Assembly: GCF_964340395.1 (NCBI RefSeq)
Contig: NC_135571.1
Location: 9,247,953 to 9,280,452 of the forward strand
Direction: 5' to 3'
From: Glandiceps talaboti
Lineage: Eukaryota > Hemichordata > Enteropneusta > Spengelidae
Length of the DNA stretch: 32,500 nt
The translations under genes and the position numbers were made by a program. The notes beneath the pieces were generated by a model, which saw only the letters and a program-made list of their open reading frames with translations, made no database searches and was not told where the DNA came from. Each line of letters begins with the position of its first letter. Positions within the stretch are counted from its first letter, which is position 1. Positions 1-10,074 of the stretch are shown one piece after another.

Positions 1-1020
1 GGAGCCATTATTCTCCCAAACATTGGGGGTATATTAGGTGGATTTATTACAAAGAATGAAATATCAACATGGTACAAAACACTAGAAAAACCAAAATGGC
101 GCCCACCCAACTGGTTGTTTGGCCCCATGTGGACCAGTCTATATTGCTCCATGGGGTATGCATCCTACCTGGTGTGGAGGGACGGTGGTGGATTTGAAGG
201 TGCCATGTTACCCCTAACAGCTTATGGTTCATCCCTGGCTCTAAATTGGGCATGGACTCCCATCTTCTTTGGAGCCCATAAAATAGGATGGGTAAGTAAT
301 GTCACATACAGTTTGTTACTTGTCTGTGGTAATGTGTATAAATCTGAACTATGTATAGTGGAACTCCACTCCAGGAAATAAAGGTACATATGTTTTCATA
401 CACTTGGGTTCTGAAGAGTGATTCCATGATTTCACATCACATAAATTTTGTTCAATTGTCAAGAAACACCAAATTGAAAATCTTTTTCTCCTCTCTTGTT
501 CTAGCAGTGACTGTACATAGTAACACTGTTGCATCATGGCTCCTAGTAGACATGAATATGTATTGGATGAACAATTACTATTAATGACTCCTAAGTGCTT
601 ATTACCTTCAGAGTCACTCTAAACTCTAATTCACCTTCATTGTTCCCTGAGACTTAGCATAATGCACATATGTATTAGTTGAACAATGAATATTCATGCC
701 TTCTCAGTGCTTATTACCTTGAGGTATATACTAGTAATCACGAATATGTATTGTTCATCTAATAAATATTCATGTCCTTTGAATTTAACACCAACAGAGA
801 GATTAATTAATTCTTGAAACCAAAGTGTTTGTTTTACATTTACTTCTAGGCTGCTGTTGAAATCATCATATACTGGGCAAATGTTGCTGGATGTATGTAT
901 CTCTTCCACCCCATCAATAAGACAGCGACTTATCTTCTTGCACCACTATTGGGATGGGTCACACTGGCTTCAACTCTCAACATCTGGATTTGGAAAAACA
1001 ACAAAGATAAACAAGACTAG
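1..1020 (+). CDS. TSPO: Translocator protein TSPO (PBR), last two coding exons; 5' end outside window
   Basis: TSPO is a five-helix outer mitochondrial membrane protein that binds cholesterol, porphyrins and benzodiazepine-type ligands. Two coding exons are visible: 1-291 (97 residues, open at the window edge) and 850-1020 (56 residues plus TAG). The donor after TGG at 291 (GTAAGT) and the acceptor at 848-849 (TTCTAG) both lie in phase 0. Family landmarks seen are [27 protein letters not shown] and [14 protein letters not shown], and the second exon holds the last two helices ([14 protein letters not shown], ending [12 protein letters not shown]). About 153 residues are visible against roughly 169 in the vertebrate protein, so only the N-terminal residues and 5' UTR are missing. 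The family identification is secure from these motifs; ligand specificity is not readable. AATAAA at 1464-1469 and a later one near 1876 are possible polyA signals. Confidence 0.96.
292..849 (+). other. TSPO intron with an imperfectly duplicated block
   Basis: A 558-bp GT-AG intron. Two related segments, about 549-611 and 664-723, share the order ATATGTATT...GAACAAT...GTGCTTATTACCTT and are offset by about 112 bp. A third partial relative lies near 737-785. No coding potential is seen. Confidence 0.7.
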
Positions 1021-2170
1021 ACAGTTCTTGTTAAATTGTTTTTGTATTGTTTGTTATTCTTGATTAGATTTATTACATTAGTCTAGTTCCTATACAGTAT
1101 CATTACGATTTATACCTTCCCTCACAGTATAGTCAAGGCCCTGACGAAAGATGTTAATTATGGTTCAACCACATACAGAGCAAAGCACAACAGCGCATGT
1201 CACTAGTAATAACAGGCTGCCATCACCGCTCATTAAATATTCATTTTGGTACAGCTGATTTGACGATGTCCAACCAGGACTCTACCGCCTGTCCGTTTAA
1301 TGACATGGGGACAACAACATAATCATGTTTATATGAACACATTAGGATGGAGCACAGGAATGTGTGCTGATTGAGGGAATTTGACAGCAGACTGTGGCTG
1401 TGGTTAAACCACAGTTTGGTCATTCAGACTAGGATTACATTAGATTAGGTACACTTATTTGACAATAAAAAAAACATGGAAATTCATCTTGGCACAAGGC
1501 AAACATCAAATGTAATAAAATACAAGACACATGTACAGACACAAATTACTGATATACAGCTTTACTCACTGTATTGTATTTCCCTACAGTTTGTTTGCAT
1601 CTTGTTATTGTTTACTAGTATTTTGTGTTTATTGTCATTGTTGTACACTTGATTGTTTTGTAATTTAACTTAATTTATTTGCATACTATAGTTTTGTTGT
1701 TTACTTCTATTTTTTTCATTTTTTTATTATTTATTGTTGTTTGTATTGTTATTATTGTTTACTTGTTTTTATTTTATTATCATTGTTATTTACTTGCAGT
1801 TTGTATACTGTGATATTTGTTGACCTGTATGTTTGTATTATTATTTTGTAAGAATACATCAGATAATATACAGACAATAAACCAAATCTCCGTCTTCTAC
1901 TTACAATAAATAATGTATTCAAATGTATTTATAGTTTGTTTGTATCTTCATTTACAGCTACATTAGCTGTAACTGGATAATTATTTTTGCAGTAAGACAT
2001 CCAACAATGTAATCACTGAAATTAGTTAAAATTTAATACCAATAATGAGACGTTGTACATGTTAATCAGAAGTTAAGTTTATCCAACTTACAGTAACAGG
2101 GTGTCTGACGGCCAAGTGGAATCCTTATCTACCTAGAGATGAAATAATTCACTTTTTCTTAACACAACTT
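1021..2170. other. Intergenic / TSPO 3' UTR, AT-rich
   Basis: No ORF of credible composition. AATAAA occurs at 1464-1469 and again in AGACAATAAACC near 1876, either of which could end the TSPO transcript. The stretch about 1590-1850 is T-rich with irregular TTGTTTATT-type runs. No other gene or RNA signal was recognised. Confidence 0.5.
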
Positions 2171-2175
2171 AATAC

Positions 2176-2740
2176 TAAGGTAGTTCAGAAGGGCTATAGG
2201 CATCGAAAATATTTTTTGTGGATGTGTGTGTACATGTCTGTCTTTCGATCTGTCTGTTTTGCCATTGTTTTCTCAAAAATGACCAGCTCAATACAAACGA
2301 AATTTGGTATACATACTCTAGGGTTAAGGCTAGAACTGGTCCATATTACAACTCATGTGTTTTGTAAAGCTTGTTAATGTAGCTTTTACCCCTAATTTGC
2401 ATAATTAATGATTTTCAGTAATTAAGCTATACTTAAAAATGTACACCTCAAATTCCATATAATTTGATACATACATCAGCCATAACAGCACGTGTTCTAC
2501 AAAGTTTGCTGACGTAACTATAGTTTTATTGTGATTTATATACTTGATGATTTCCGGTTTCCGGTAATTGGGCAATATGTTAAGCCTCAAATGTCATAAA
2601 TTATAGTTTGACATCATTAATTTGCCAATTAATGGGTATATTGTGTATGGTAGCTATAGCTCTCAATGTTACTTTCCAATAATTGGTGTTTAGGAGCAAA
2701 AAAAATCTAAAGACTTTCGGCCCTTCAGGAAGGCATTCAG
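2176..2740 (+). mobile_element. GTCT-microsatellite element with degenerate internal tandem monomers (Helitron/DINE-like non-autonomous class, tentative)
   Basis: A short GTCTGTC-rich segment (about 2236-2262) is followed by TCTCAAAAATGACCAGCTCA and GAAATTTGGTATACATACTC, then by at least two further degenerate monomers of roughly 130-150 bp (for example TTTGTAAAGCTTGTTAATGTAG near 2360 against TCTACAAAGTTTGCTGACGTAA near 2495). The flanks carry an imperfect inverted pair: TTCAGAAGGGC at 2184-2194 and GCCCTTCAGGAA at 2720-2731. The same order of parts, in reverse orientation, is found at 24235-24950. Microsatellite plus internal monomers is known from Drosophila DINE-1 and oyster pearl/HINE elements; assignment to that class is inference. 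Confidence 0.5.
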
Positions 2741-4600
2741 TTTGCATCTGGTTATTTTCTGGTCTTGTCGAGCTTTACTACCCTTTTTTTGCCCTCTTGA
2801 TTTACTTGGTATGTTAATTTATTGAGTGATAACAGGGTGCAGATGGAAATCGGTTATCGTTGTTTCCTGTCTACATTGTTTCTGTACTACTTCTACCATA
2901 TTATCTCCCTTCGAATTAAAAGTCACACTGGGATTACTAATCCCCGGTAATCTTCACCACTTCAAATTTTAACCATCTGATAATATGGTGACATCTTAAC
3001 AGCCACTCCTTCTATCTTACGACTTCCTTATTTGATGATACTGGCCTTGTTTTATATTCAGGATAAGCTCCCTTATTTGGTATACCAGATCACATTTAAA
3101 GCCTTCTTAGTGTCATTTGGAAATAAAACATATAAAGCAACGGTTTGTCTTAAAGTCGGTTATTGTCCATTCCATGATCCATAGTACAAAATGTCTCATA
3201 GTATATAGTCGACGTTCACATACAGGTAAGTTATGTTTCGACATGATCTAAAAAACCATTTCCTATTGGTTAGGATATCCATAGCGTTCTTTGTATGCAT
3301 GTGTATCAAAACATTTAGTTCATGTTATACATAATATTACATCTGCTGAAGGATATGTTCTGTCCTAAAGAAATTAATGATTCGTTTTGTTATAATATAC
3401 GTATGAGCTGTACTGAGTGGCTCCTGGTTCCCCTTGAAATATTAACCAACAAATGTTTGAGAACTTAACTTATATATTAACAAAATTTCCATTTCCTCTC
3501 ACTTATTTGAACATAAAAACTTACATTTCCTTTTGTTTGTACTCTAAGAACAAGTGTTTACAAATTCAACAGTGTGGCTCTTTCCAATAGAGTCTTACCT
3601 TATTCAAGTGAAGGGGAGGTGAACGGAACACTGCAGTATTTTCTGCAAAGCGACTTTATTAATATTTGAAATGCATTGTCACTTATTTTTCCTTGTAATA
3701 CATAAGAACAGTCGGCATCGAAAGCTAACGTCCTGTCTTAGAATAATGTCTTATTACTGCCGTCCCAATATGACTTTTTTAAGGATGAGGCTCGATTAGT
3801 AATCTGACAGAGCAAATAACAACCAATCTAAAGATGCATATGCGTTACGCATTCGCTTTTAGTATTCTTCATTCCCCATTCACTTAAGTATTTCCCATTC
3901 GTTTAATTACAAAAGCATTGGGTAAATTGCACAATTTCTTCATATTTTATCATAGCAAACGTCACACAAACGTCATATATCTCTCTCTTGATTCAAAGGT
4001 GGTACAATGGCAACTAAACTTAGAGAGATTTGGTAATAACTGCTGTACAAAGTTTGCGGAAATATATGGTTACAATGAACATCTTTTATTGTAATAGTTC
4101 CATGGGTGTCAAGACAATATGTACCATATCGTATGTCTAGAGATTCCATTTCTTTAACTAGGTGTTTGGCGACATGTATAAACATATACACCGTTATGTC
4201 TGAACACAAACATAGTAATAAGAAACTCCTGACTTATATGAGAAGCTCTTAATAGTTTAAAATATTACCTTTTTCGCAAACAAAATCCAATTCTTTTCAT
4301 CCACCAATTTCATGTGTGGAATATATCCTCTTTTTTCATATTGTCATTTAGAATGAAATGTTTTTCAATGTGTTATAAACAGGAAAATATAACTTAAAAA
4401 GACGGAAATTACACTTCCATACCATGCTAAGGAAACGTGTAGTAGGGCTACAACAGTCGAAATTTCAAAATGGCAACACATTCTAATCATTTGACCATCA
4501 TATCACTCCATATCATGTCCAACTTACTTCATCCTGTTTATATTTGGAATACATAAAGTAGTTTCCAACGTTTCTTTTGTTTCATTTTCAGCAGACCAAA
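2741..4600. other. Intergenic, 5' flank of the receptor gene
   Basis: No recognisable coding region or RNA gene. The sequence is AT-rich and mostly unique. A good acceptor-like tract (TTTCTTTTGTTTCATTTTCAG, ending at 4590) lies ten bases before the receptor ATG, so the receptor mRNA probably has a non-coding first exon somewhere in this stretch. Its position cannot be fixed by eye. Confidence 0.45.
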
Positions 4601-7600
4601 ATGGCTAGAACTGCCTACAGGCTGTTATGTTTGACAGTCTCTATCTACTGTTATTGTAAGTACCCTGAGTTGGCATCGACTTCTCCTCTGGAGAACACCA
4701 CTTCTTCTACGTCCTCGCCTATGGAACATCTCGAACTGGATTGTGAAGACACAAACTTTTTCGATAGCTGCTTCAGTAGTGTTGGCAATGCTAGTAAGTG
4801 TGGGTGGTTTGCATCACGGCTCGATAGACTTAATGGTTTTGCATGCAACTGTGATGAGATGTGTGTAATCTATGGGGATTGTTGCCATGATTACAAAGAT
4901 GCATGTCCACATCATTCGAGTATGGAGACGTCTATTCGACAACGGTCTGAAGCCTTGGGACGAATAGTGAATATGTACAGTGATGAACCAAGTGACACAG
5001 ACAACGAAACAACCAACACAAGCTGTAAAATATTGGGGAATTCTGACCATGGCGTATGGGTAACCTATGGCTGTCCTGTCACTTGGCAAAGTGATGACGT
5101 TCGACAGAAATGTGAAAATCCTACCCATGATCCATACAAAGGTAAGATACGTTTTGTCTTCTATAATTACAAAAATATGAATGTGCTAAACAGCGAGGTT
5201 TGGTCCCTGCCGACTAATGTACCGCCCATTTCAGGTTAGCATTCACTGAACTATTGTATGATATAACCACACACAAACCAGTAAGAAACTGCACATTCTA
5301 CACTTTAGGGTAACAAGATCGCAATTTCATGCTTCATTCTTTTGATGTCTCCATTTGAGGTCTACATGGTAGCATGTTACTTTATTTTATTTAGAAAAAA
5401 ATAAACTGTATGCATTCAAACTTGTTATCTATTAGACTGTGTTCCATGAGTAGTTTCCTATGTGGTTGTATCAAACAGAGCCATTGAACTCTAACTGAAA
5501 CGTGCAGTATTTTAAAGTGAACCGATAAAAGTCTGAAGTGAAACGGTACATTTGTGATCATTAAACCTACACGTACCAATGATATGGAATTAGTATTTCT
5601 TTTTGTAGGAGAGACAATTTTGACAATACCACAATCACAGGGATGAGCATATACTAGTAGTATAGACAATAACAACTTCCTCAAATGGACAAGACTGTAT
5701 ATTAATTTTGTATGGCGTTGGGGAGTTACCTTTGTTTTAAATAAAGTGTTCTTACTATAATTGATATTCCAAGCCCTGAATCATATATTGAATCATGCCT
5801 ATTATATTCGGATATAATACAAATTGACACTGTAATGACAGCGATCAAAAGATAGTTTGTTAACATGCATCTTTCAGTGTGCACCTTGATTTTAAAGCTT
5901 TCTGCATACAATGTTCACACAACATGTCAGTTAAAGTTTGTCTATATTATATAATGTTATAAGACTGCATCGACACAGCAATTAATGGTGTCAGCGAAAG
6001 CGAGGTTTCATGTGTGCTTTACTTCCAAATCTGAGACAAATCAAACAATCGACTAATGTTGATTAAAACCCTTTTATTAGTGTCAAAATCTAAAGTTCTA
6101 ATATCTATAAGAATTATTTAGGGATATCTGTTGATATTCTGAAGAGATTTGCAATTTTTGTCTCAATAATACCCAACGTGTACGCCACACACCTCGGTTA
6201 CCTACAGTGGGCAAAATTGCCATCTTTTTATTAATATATTACTATTTATCACATTATAAGTTCTGCATCATGGTCAATGTTTTCATTATTATTTGTAAGT
6301 TTTTCTTGCTGTAAATTTCAAAATATTGTCTAATTTTATTCATTGAGAGAGGTCAAACTTGATTAGTTGTTTTGTCACCTATTTTCATTCTCATTTCCAC
6401 GTCTGTTCAAAGGTATTTTGTTGTTCACTTATTTCTATAGTCTCAGTTTTATAATTTATAATTTTGTGGAAATAAAAATTCTTATGAAATATTGTTAAAT
6501 TAATTTATATGAAAATGACATGCATAGAGGCACGACTCACCCGGATATTTCGAACCTTGTTATGTACTTTTGCTTCGAAAATAAAATCAGTTACAACGCT
6601 TTTATTAAAAATATATGTAGGTATAAAAATACAACTTCTATTACACCTTACTGACTGAGATTGGCTTTTAATAAACCTACATATAGTGTGTATTATTACA
6701 GACTCTGAAGTACACTTTGTACATCCTTTATAGCTGACAGTGGGTCCCCAGCTACAGACAAGTACCATTTGGGCTTCAAATAGATGACTTAGTCTAGTAG
6801 ATAGTTTGTCAAAATGAAATTACGATGACATTCGGACTTTACTGGTTTTACTTTCAGTTGATTCGAATCCAGTGACGTCATCTAGTGGAATAGTATACAA
6901 TAACATATACTGTGCTATATGTCATGGTGCCAACGTCATGGATTTAGAATTTTGGAATACCAGGCTTACTTGTAAGTCACATACAATCAACGAAGATTTA
7001 TTTACAATCGACAGTGATAACTTGGATCGTGCAGTGGATATAGTGATGGATGAGTTCGTCGATATCACACATATCGACTATATCCCTCATGTGAACACAG
7101 AGAAGGGCGTTCGTTATTGCATAAACGTTCATTCAAACTGTAACGTAAATAATACGTATTTAGTCAATCAATGTGGAAATGGTAACATCGGAATAGTTGG
7201 CAGAGCTTACCGCCCAAACAACGTTCATTTCAGAAACGTTTTTTGTGCGTATTGCAATGATGATTATTTAGCTGGGAATCTGATTCCGTACTGTGGATAC
7301 AAAGTTGCTGAGACAAATCGACTTTCCTTTAGAAGCCTTTACGTACTATTTGATTACAATCCCTCTACTACAGTTAGAATGCGAGTAGACAATGCGAATA
7401 GCGATGAAGACCGTTTCTTTACACACAATATTACTTGTTCTTCTGGAAATATTGTTGTTGATTTTAATAACCCTGTTTGTGTAAGCATTGATAGTTTTCA
7501 GATACAACCCTTGAATTTAAAAAATGAAACCAATAGTTCTCTTCCTTTGTATTACATTCTTGAAATATCAATGATTGTATCTATTCAGTCCCAACTTATC

Positions 7601-9199
7601 AACTACACTGACTGCAGTGTTTTGTTCAGTAATCAGGAAGATGTGATTGGTCGTCTTTTAGATTTGGCGGTAAATGTTTCACGAAATATCACTTTAGACA
7701 GTGTTGTCAACGTTACAGGTACTATGAATGATAACAAGTCGTCATCATGTGACCCAACCGCAAAAACTCTATCAAAGTTCGCTAGTGTTCGTATCATTTT
7801 TATGAACATTAATTATGCTGAAATTTCCCGTTTTTACGAGAATCAGAACATTCAATCCGGGGACCTGTGTATTCGGATGACGTCATTCTCGTTGAGTAAT
7901 ACAGACACTGTGTGTCGTAGTGAAATTGTAGTCGATAAGGCAATGGCATTCTCTGCCTTCATGTTTCCAATTGGCCCAAATGGTATTTCTAGAAATGATA
8001 CTGATTCCCAGACAAGTAATAACCTACTATGGAACAAATATACATGTCAATTACTGGATGTTGAAAATGTTACAAAATTCAGTATTGAGATCAACAAAGA
8101 GAGTGATAGTTTAGGAAAGCCAACATGTGTGATGCAATATTGTGGTGATGAACGATCAATGATTGAACACGTCCTGTCTTGTGATGTTGAAAATATCATT
8201 GAGTTAGACATAGCTGATGTACAAGTTGTAGATGAGTCAATACAATTTTATCATGAAGGGCAATATTTACAGACCGACAGATTTGTTTCCTCCAAATCAA
8301 ATATTGTATGGGTATGTCTATCATACGTCATACATGTCAAGTCTTTGTTCACGTCTAATCACGATGTCATTCTAACATGGCTGACATTGGCATGTTTATG
8401 TGCATCAATACTTGCATTTATTGCGACCATAATATATAATTGCATTCATTCTAATTTGAAGACCTTGCCAGCAAAGTTGATTTTCAATTTATGTGTGTCT
8501 ATTCTCCTATCTCAGATACTAACGTTGACTACGTTAGGGGCTACTGATTATGCTCTGGTATGTAAGATAACAGCTGTTTTCTTACATTATTCTTGGCTGA
8601 CGTCTTTCTTCTGGATGGGTATCCTAGGTCTAGATATACTGCTAACATTTGGGATAGGAAATATATTGACGGTCGGGTCGTCAGTTCAAAACGGAAAGCA
8701 ACTAGTAGGATATTGCATCATAGGTTGGGTAGTACCAGCTTTGATTGTCACCACTGCTGCGATTGTTGATAATTTTACCAGTGTAACAATTGGTTATGGA
8801 GCTGGTGATGCATGTTGGGTTGGCAACCCAGTCGCCTTGCTTGTTCTGTTTATTGTTCCAGTAAGTTTGATTATGATCTTTAACATCATATCATTGATTG
8901 TATCTAATTACAAGGTTATACAACGTAAGAAGGTGACCAGCAGTGTTATCACACACAGTTCTGGTAATGGTGGCTGGATAAAGGAAAAGGTCCGTACTGC
9001 TGTTGGAATGGCCATTTACTTAGGGTTGATTTGGATTTTAGGTGTCGTTGAGGCATTTGTTGAAGACAGAATATTTTCTTATTTTTTCGTTATTCTTTGT
9101 TCTCTACAAGGACTATATATGTCCATGTTTACTTTATTTAAGAAGTGTACATGTACATGCTGTCAGTCCAAGTCTACAGACAGTACACAATCACCATAA
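4601..9199 (+). CDS. Somatomedin-B-domain, secretin/Methuselah-like seven-transmembrane receptor (adhesion-type GPCR-like)
   Basis: Two coding exons, 4601-5141 and 6858-9199, join in phase 1 (AAAG|GTAAGA ... TTTCAG|TTGAT) to give 960 residues. The ATG at 4601 (CAAAATGG context) starts a plausible signal peptide (MARTAYRLLCLTVSIYCYC). Residues about 48-102 form a somatomedin-B-like knot (CNCDEMC, GDCCHDYKDAC). A long extracellular region with many N-glycosylation sequons and a YCAICHG motif follows. Seven hydrophobic helices span about 684-942, with SWLTSFFWMGILGLDILLTF at TM3, GDACWVGN in the second extracellular loop, and a cytoplasmic tail ending in a CTCTCC cluster. The 7TM resembles family B2/Methuselah receptors. 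No GPS autoproteolysis motif (C-x-C-x-H-L-T) is seen before TM1. SMB plus 7TM proteins are lineage-expanded in several marine invertebrates. Ligand and G-protein coupling are unknown. Confidence 0.88.
5142..6857 (+). other. Intron of the SMB-7TM receptor gene
   Basis: A 1716-bp GT-AG intron separating the signal peptide plus SMB exon from the single large ectodomain/7TM exon, which fits exon shuffling of the SMB module. AT-rich. No credible ORF, RNA gene or repeat element was recognised inside it. Confidence 0.75.
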
Positions 9200-9433
9200 A
9201 TTCCTCATATTTGGTAATTGTTTCTTGTTTATAGGACACCATAGTTGTTTTATGTTGCATCATAGAATTACCCTTTTACATCATATTATGACATTATCCC
9301 TTTGTACTCAACAGTTAATTATATATCTCATCGTTTTGATAAGCTCTTCTAAGCAGACTTAGACTATTGGTATTATTAATATTAGGGAAACCTTTACCGC
9401 TAACATCATGTGATAACGATCACATTTGAAATA
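9200..9433 (+). other. 3' flank of the receptor gene
   Basis: Likely 3' UTR and intergenic DNA. No canonical AATAAA was seen close to the stop codon. No other feature. Confidence 0.4.
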
Positions 9434-9676
9434 CTAGAGACATATATAAGAAAGGTCCAGCGGTAGGTTCGGTAATTTCTTTTCACTAGAAATGGCAATT
9501 TTCATCAATGTCTCTGGTTTTTTATCTTTAAAAAGTTGCGCGTCTGATGTTAGATAACATTTAACTTTCAAACCTTTTTTTTCAAATTCAGCTCTATAAA
9601 ACTTGATTGTGTTTCGCCATATCAATGGTACGTGGGCATCATCGGTAAAAGTAGTTATTATCACATTAATTGGGTT
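9434..9676 (-). CDS. Possible orphan terminal coding exon or gene fragment, unknown family
   Basis: On the minus strand a good acceptor (TTGCCTCTCAG|AACCC) precedes an 80-codon open frame ending in TAG at 9434-9436. The predicted peptide has balanced, protein-like composition (for example NPINVIITTFTDDAHVPLIW and FEKKGLKVKCYLTSDAQLF), unlike the surrounding AT-rich DNA. I do not recognise the family, and no partner exon was found upstream within a few hundred bases. It could be a last exon of a gene whose other exons lie beyond the satellite, a pseudogene remnant, or chance. Confidence 0.25.
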   Translation of the reverse strand, partial: NPINVIITTFTDDAHVPLIWRNTIKFYRAEFEKKGLKVKCYLTSDAQLFKDKKPETLMKIAISSEKKLPNLPLDLSYICL

Positions 9677-10074
9677 CTGAGAGGCAATCCTCAACCTTAC
9701 ATTTCACAAAGTCGCTTTGGAAACCACAAGCAGCCCCACTTTCTGGTATTCGCAATTTAGTAAACACATTTAGTTTCATGTCATTTTCATTGCCAACATA
9801 AGTGCATTAAAAGAGTTAGTATGTATGAGGTGTATCCATTATCAGATATCTAAAGGTATATCACATAATCTTGTAACACTATCCTATGTGTACGCAAGAG
9901 GACGCTTTGTCTTAGCAACTTCAGAATGTTTGTTATAACAACTTGAGACGGGACCTTTCACTCAATACAGTCTAGTTCAGGATTTGCCGATTGGACATAT
10001 TCCCTACCAATTTTATTTGTTAATTAATGGTGTGTTTAATCAGACTTGTCTATGTTACAATTTAGTTGATACTA
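9677..10074. other. Intergenic
   Basis: AT-rich sequence between the possible orphan exon and the satellite array. Nothing recognisable. Confidence 0.4.

Noticed and set aside
401-455. CTGAAGA followed by complementary GTGAT/ATCAC as a hammerhead
   Set aside because: Followed by ATAAA instead of GAAA; no other core parts.
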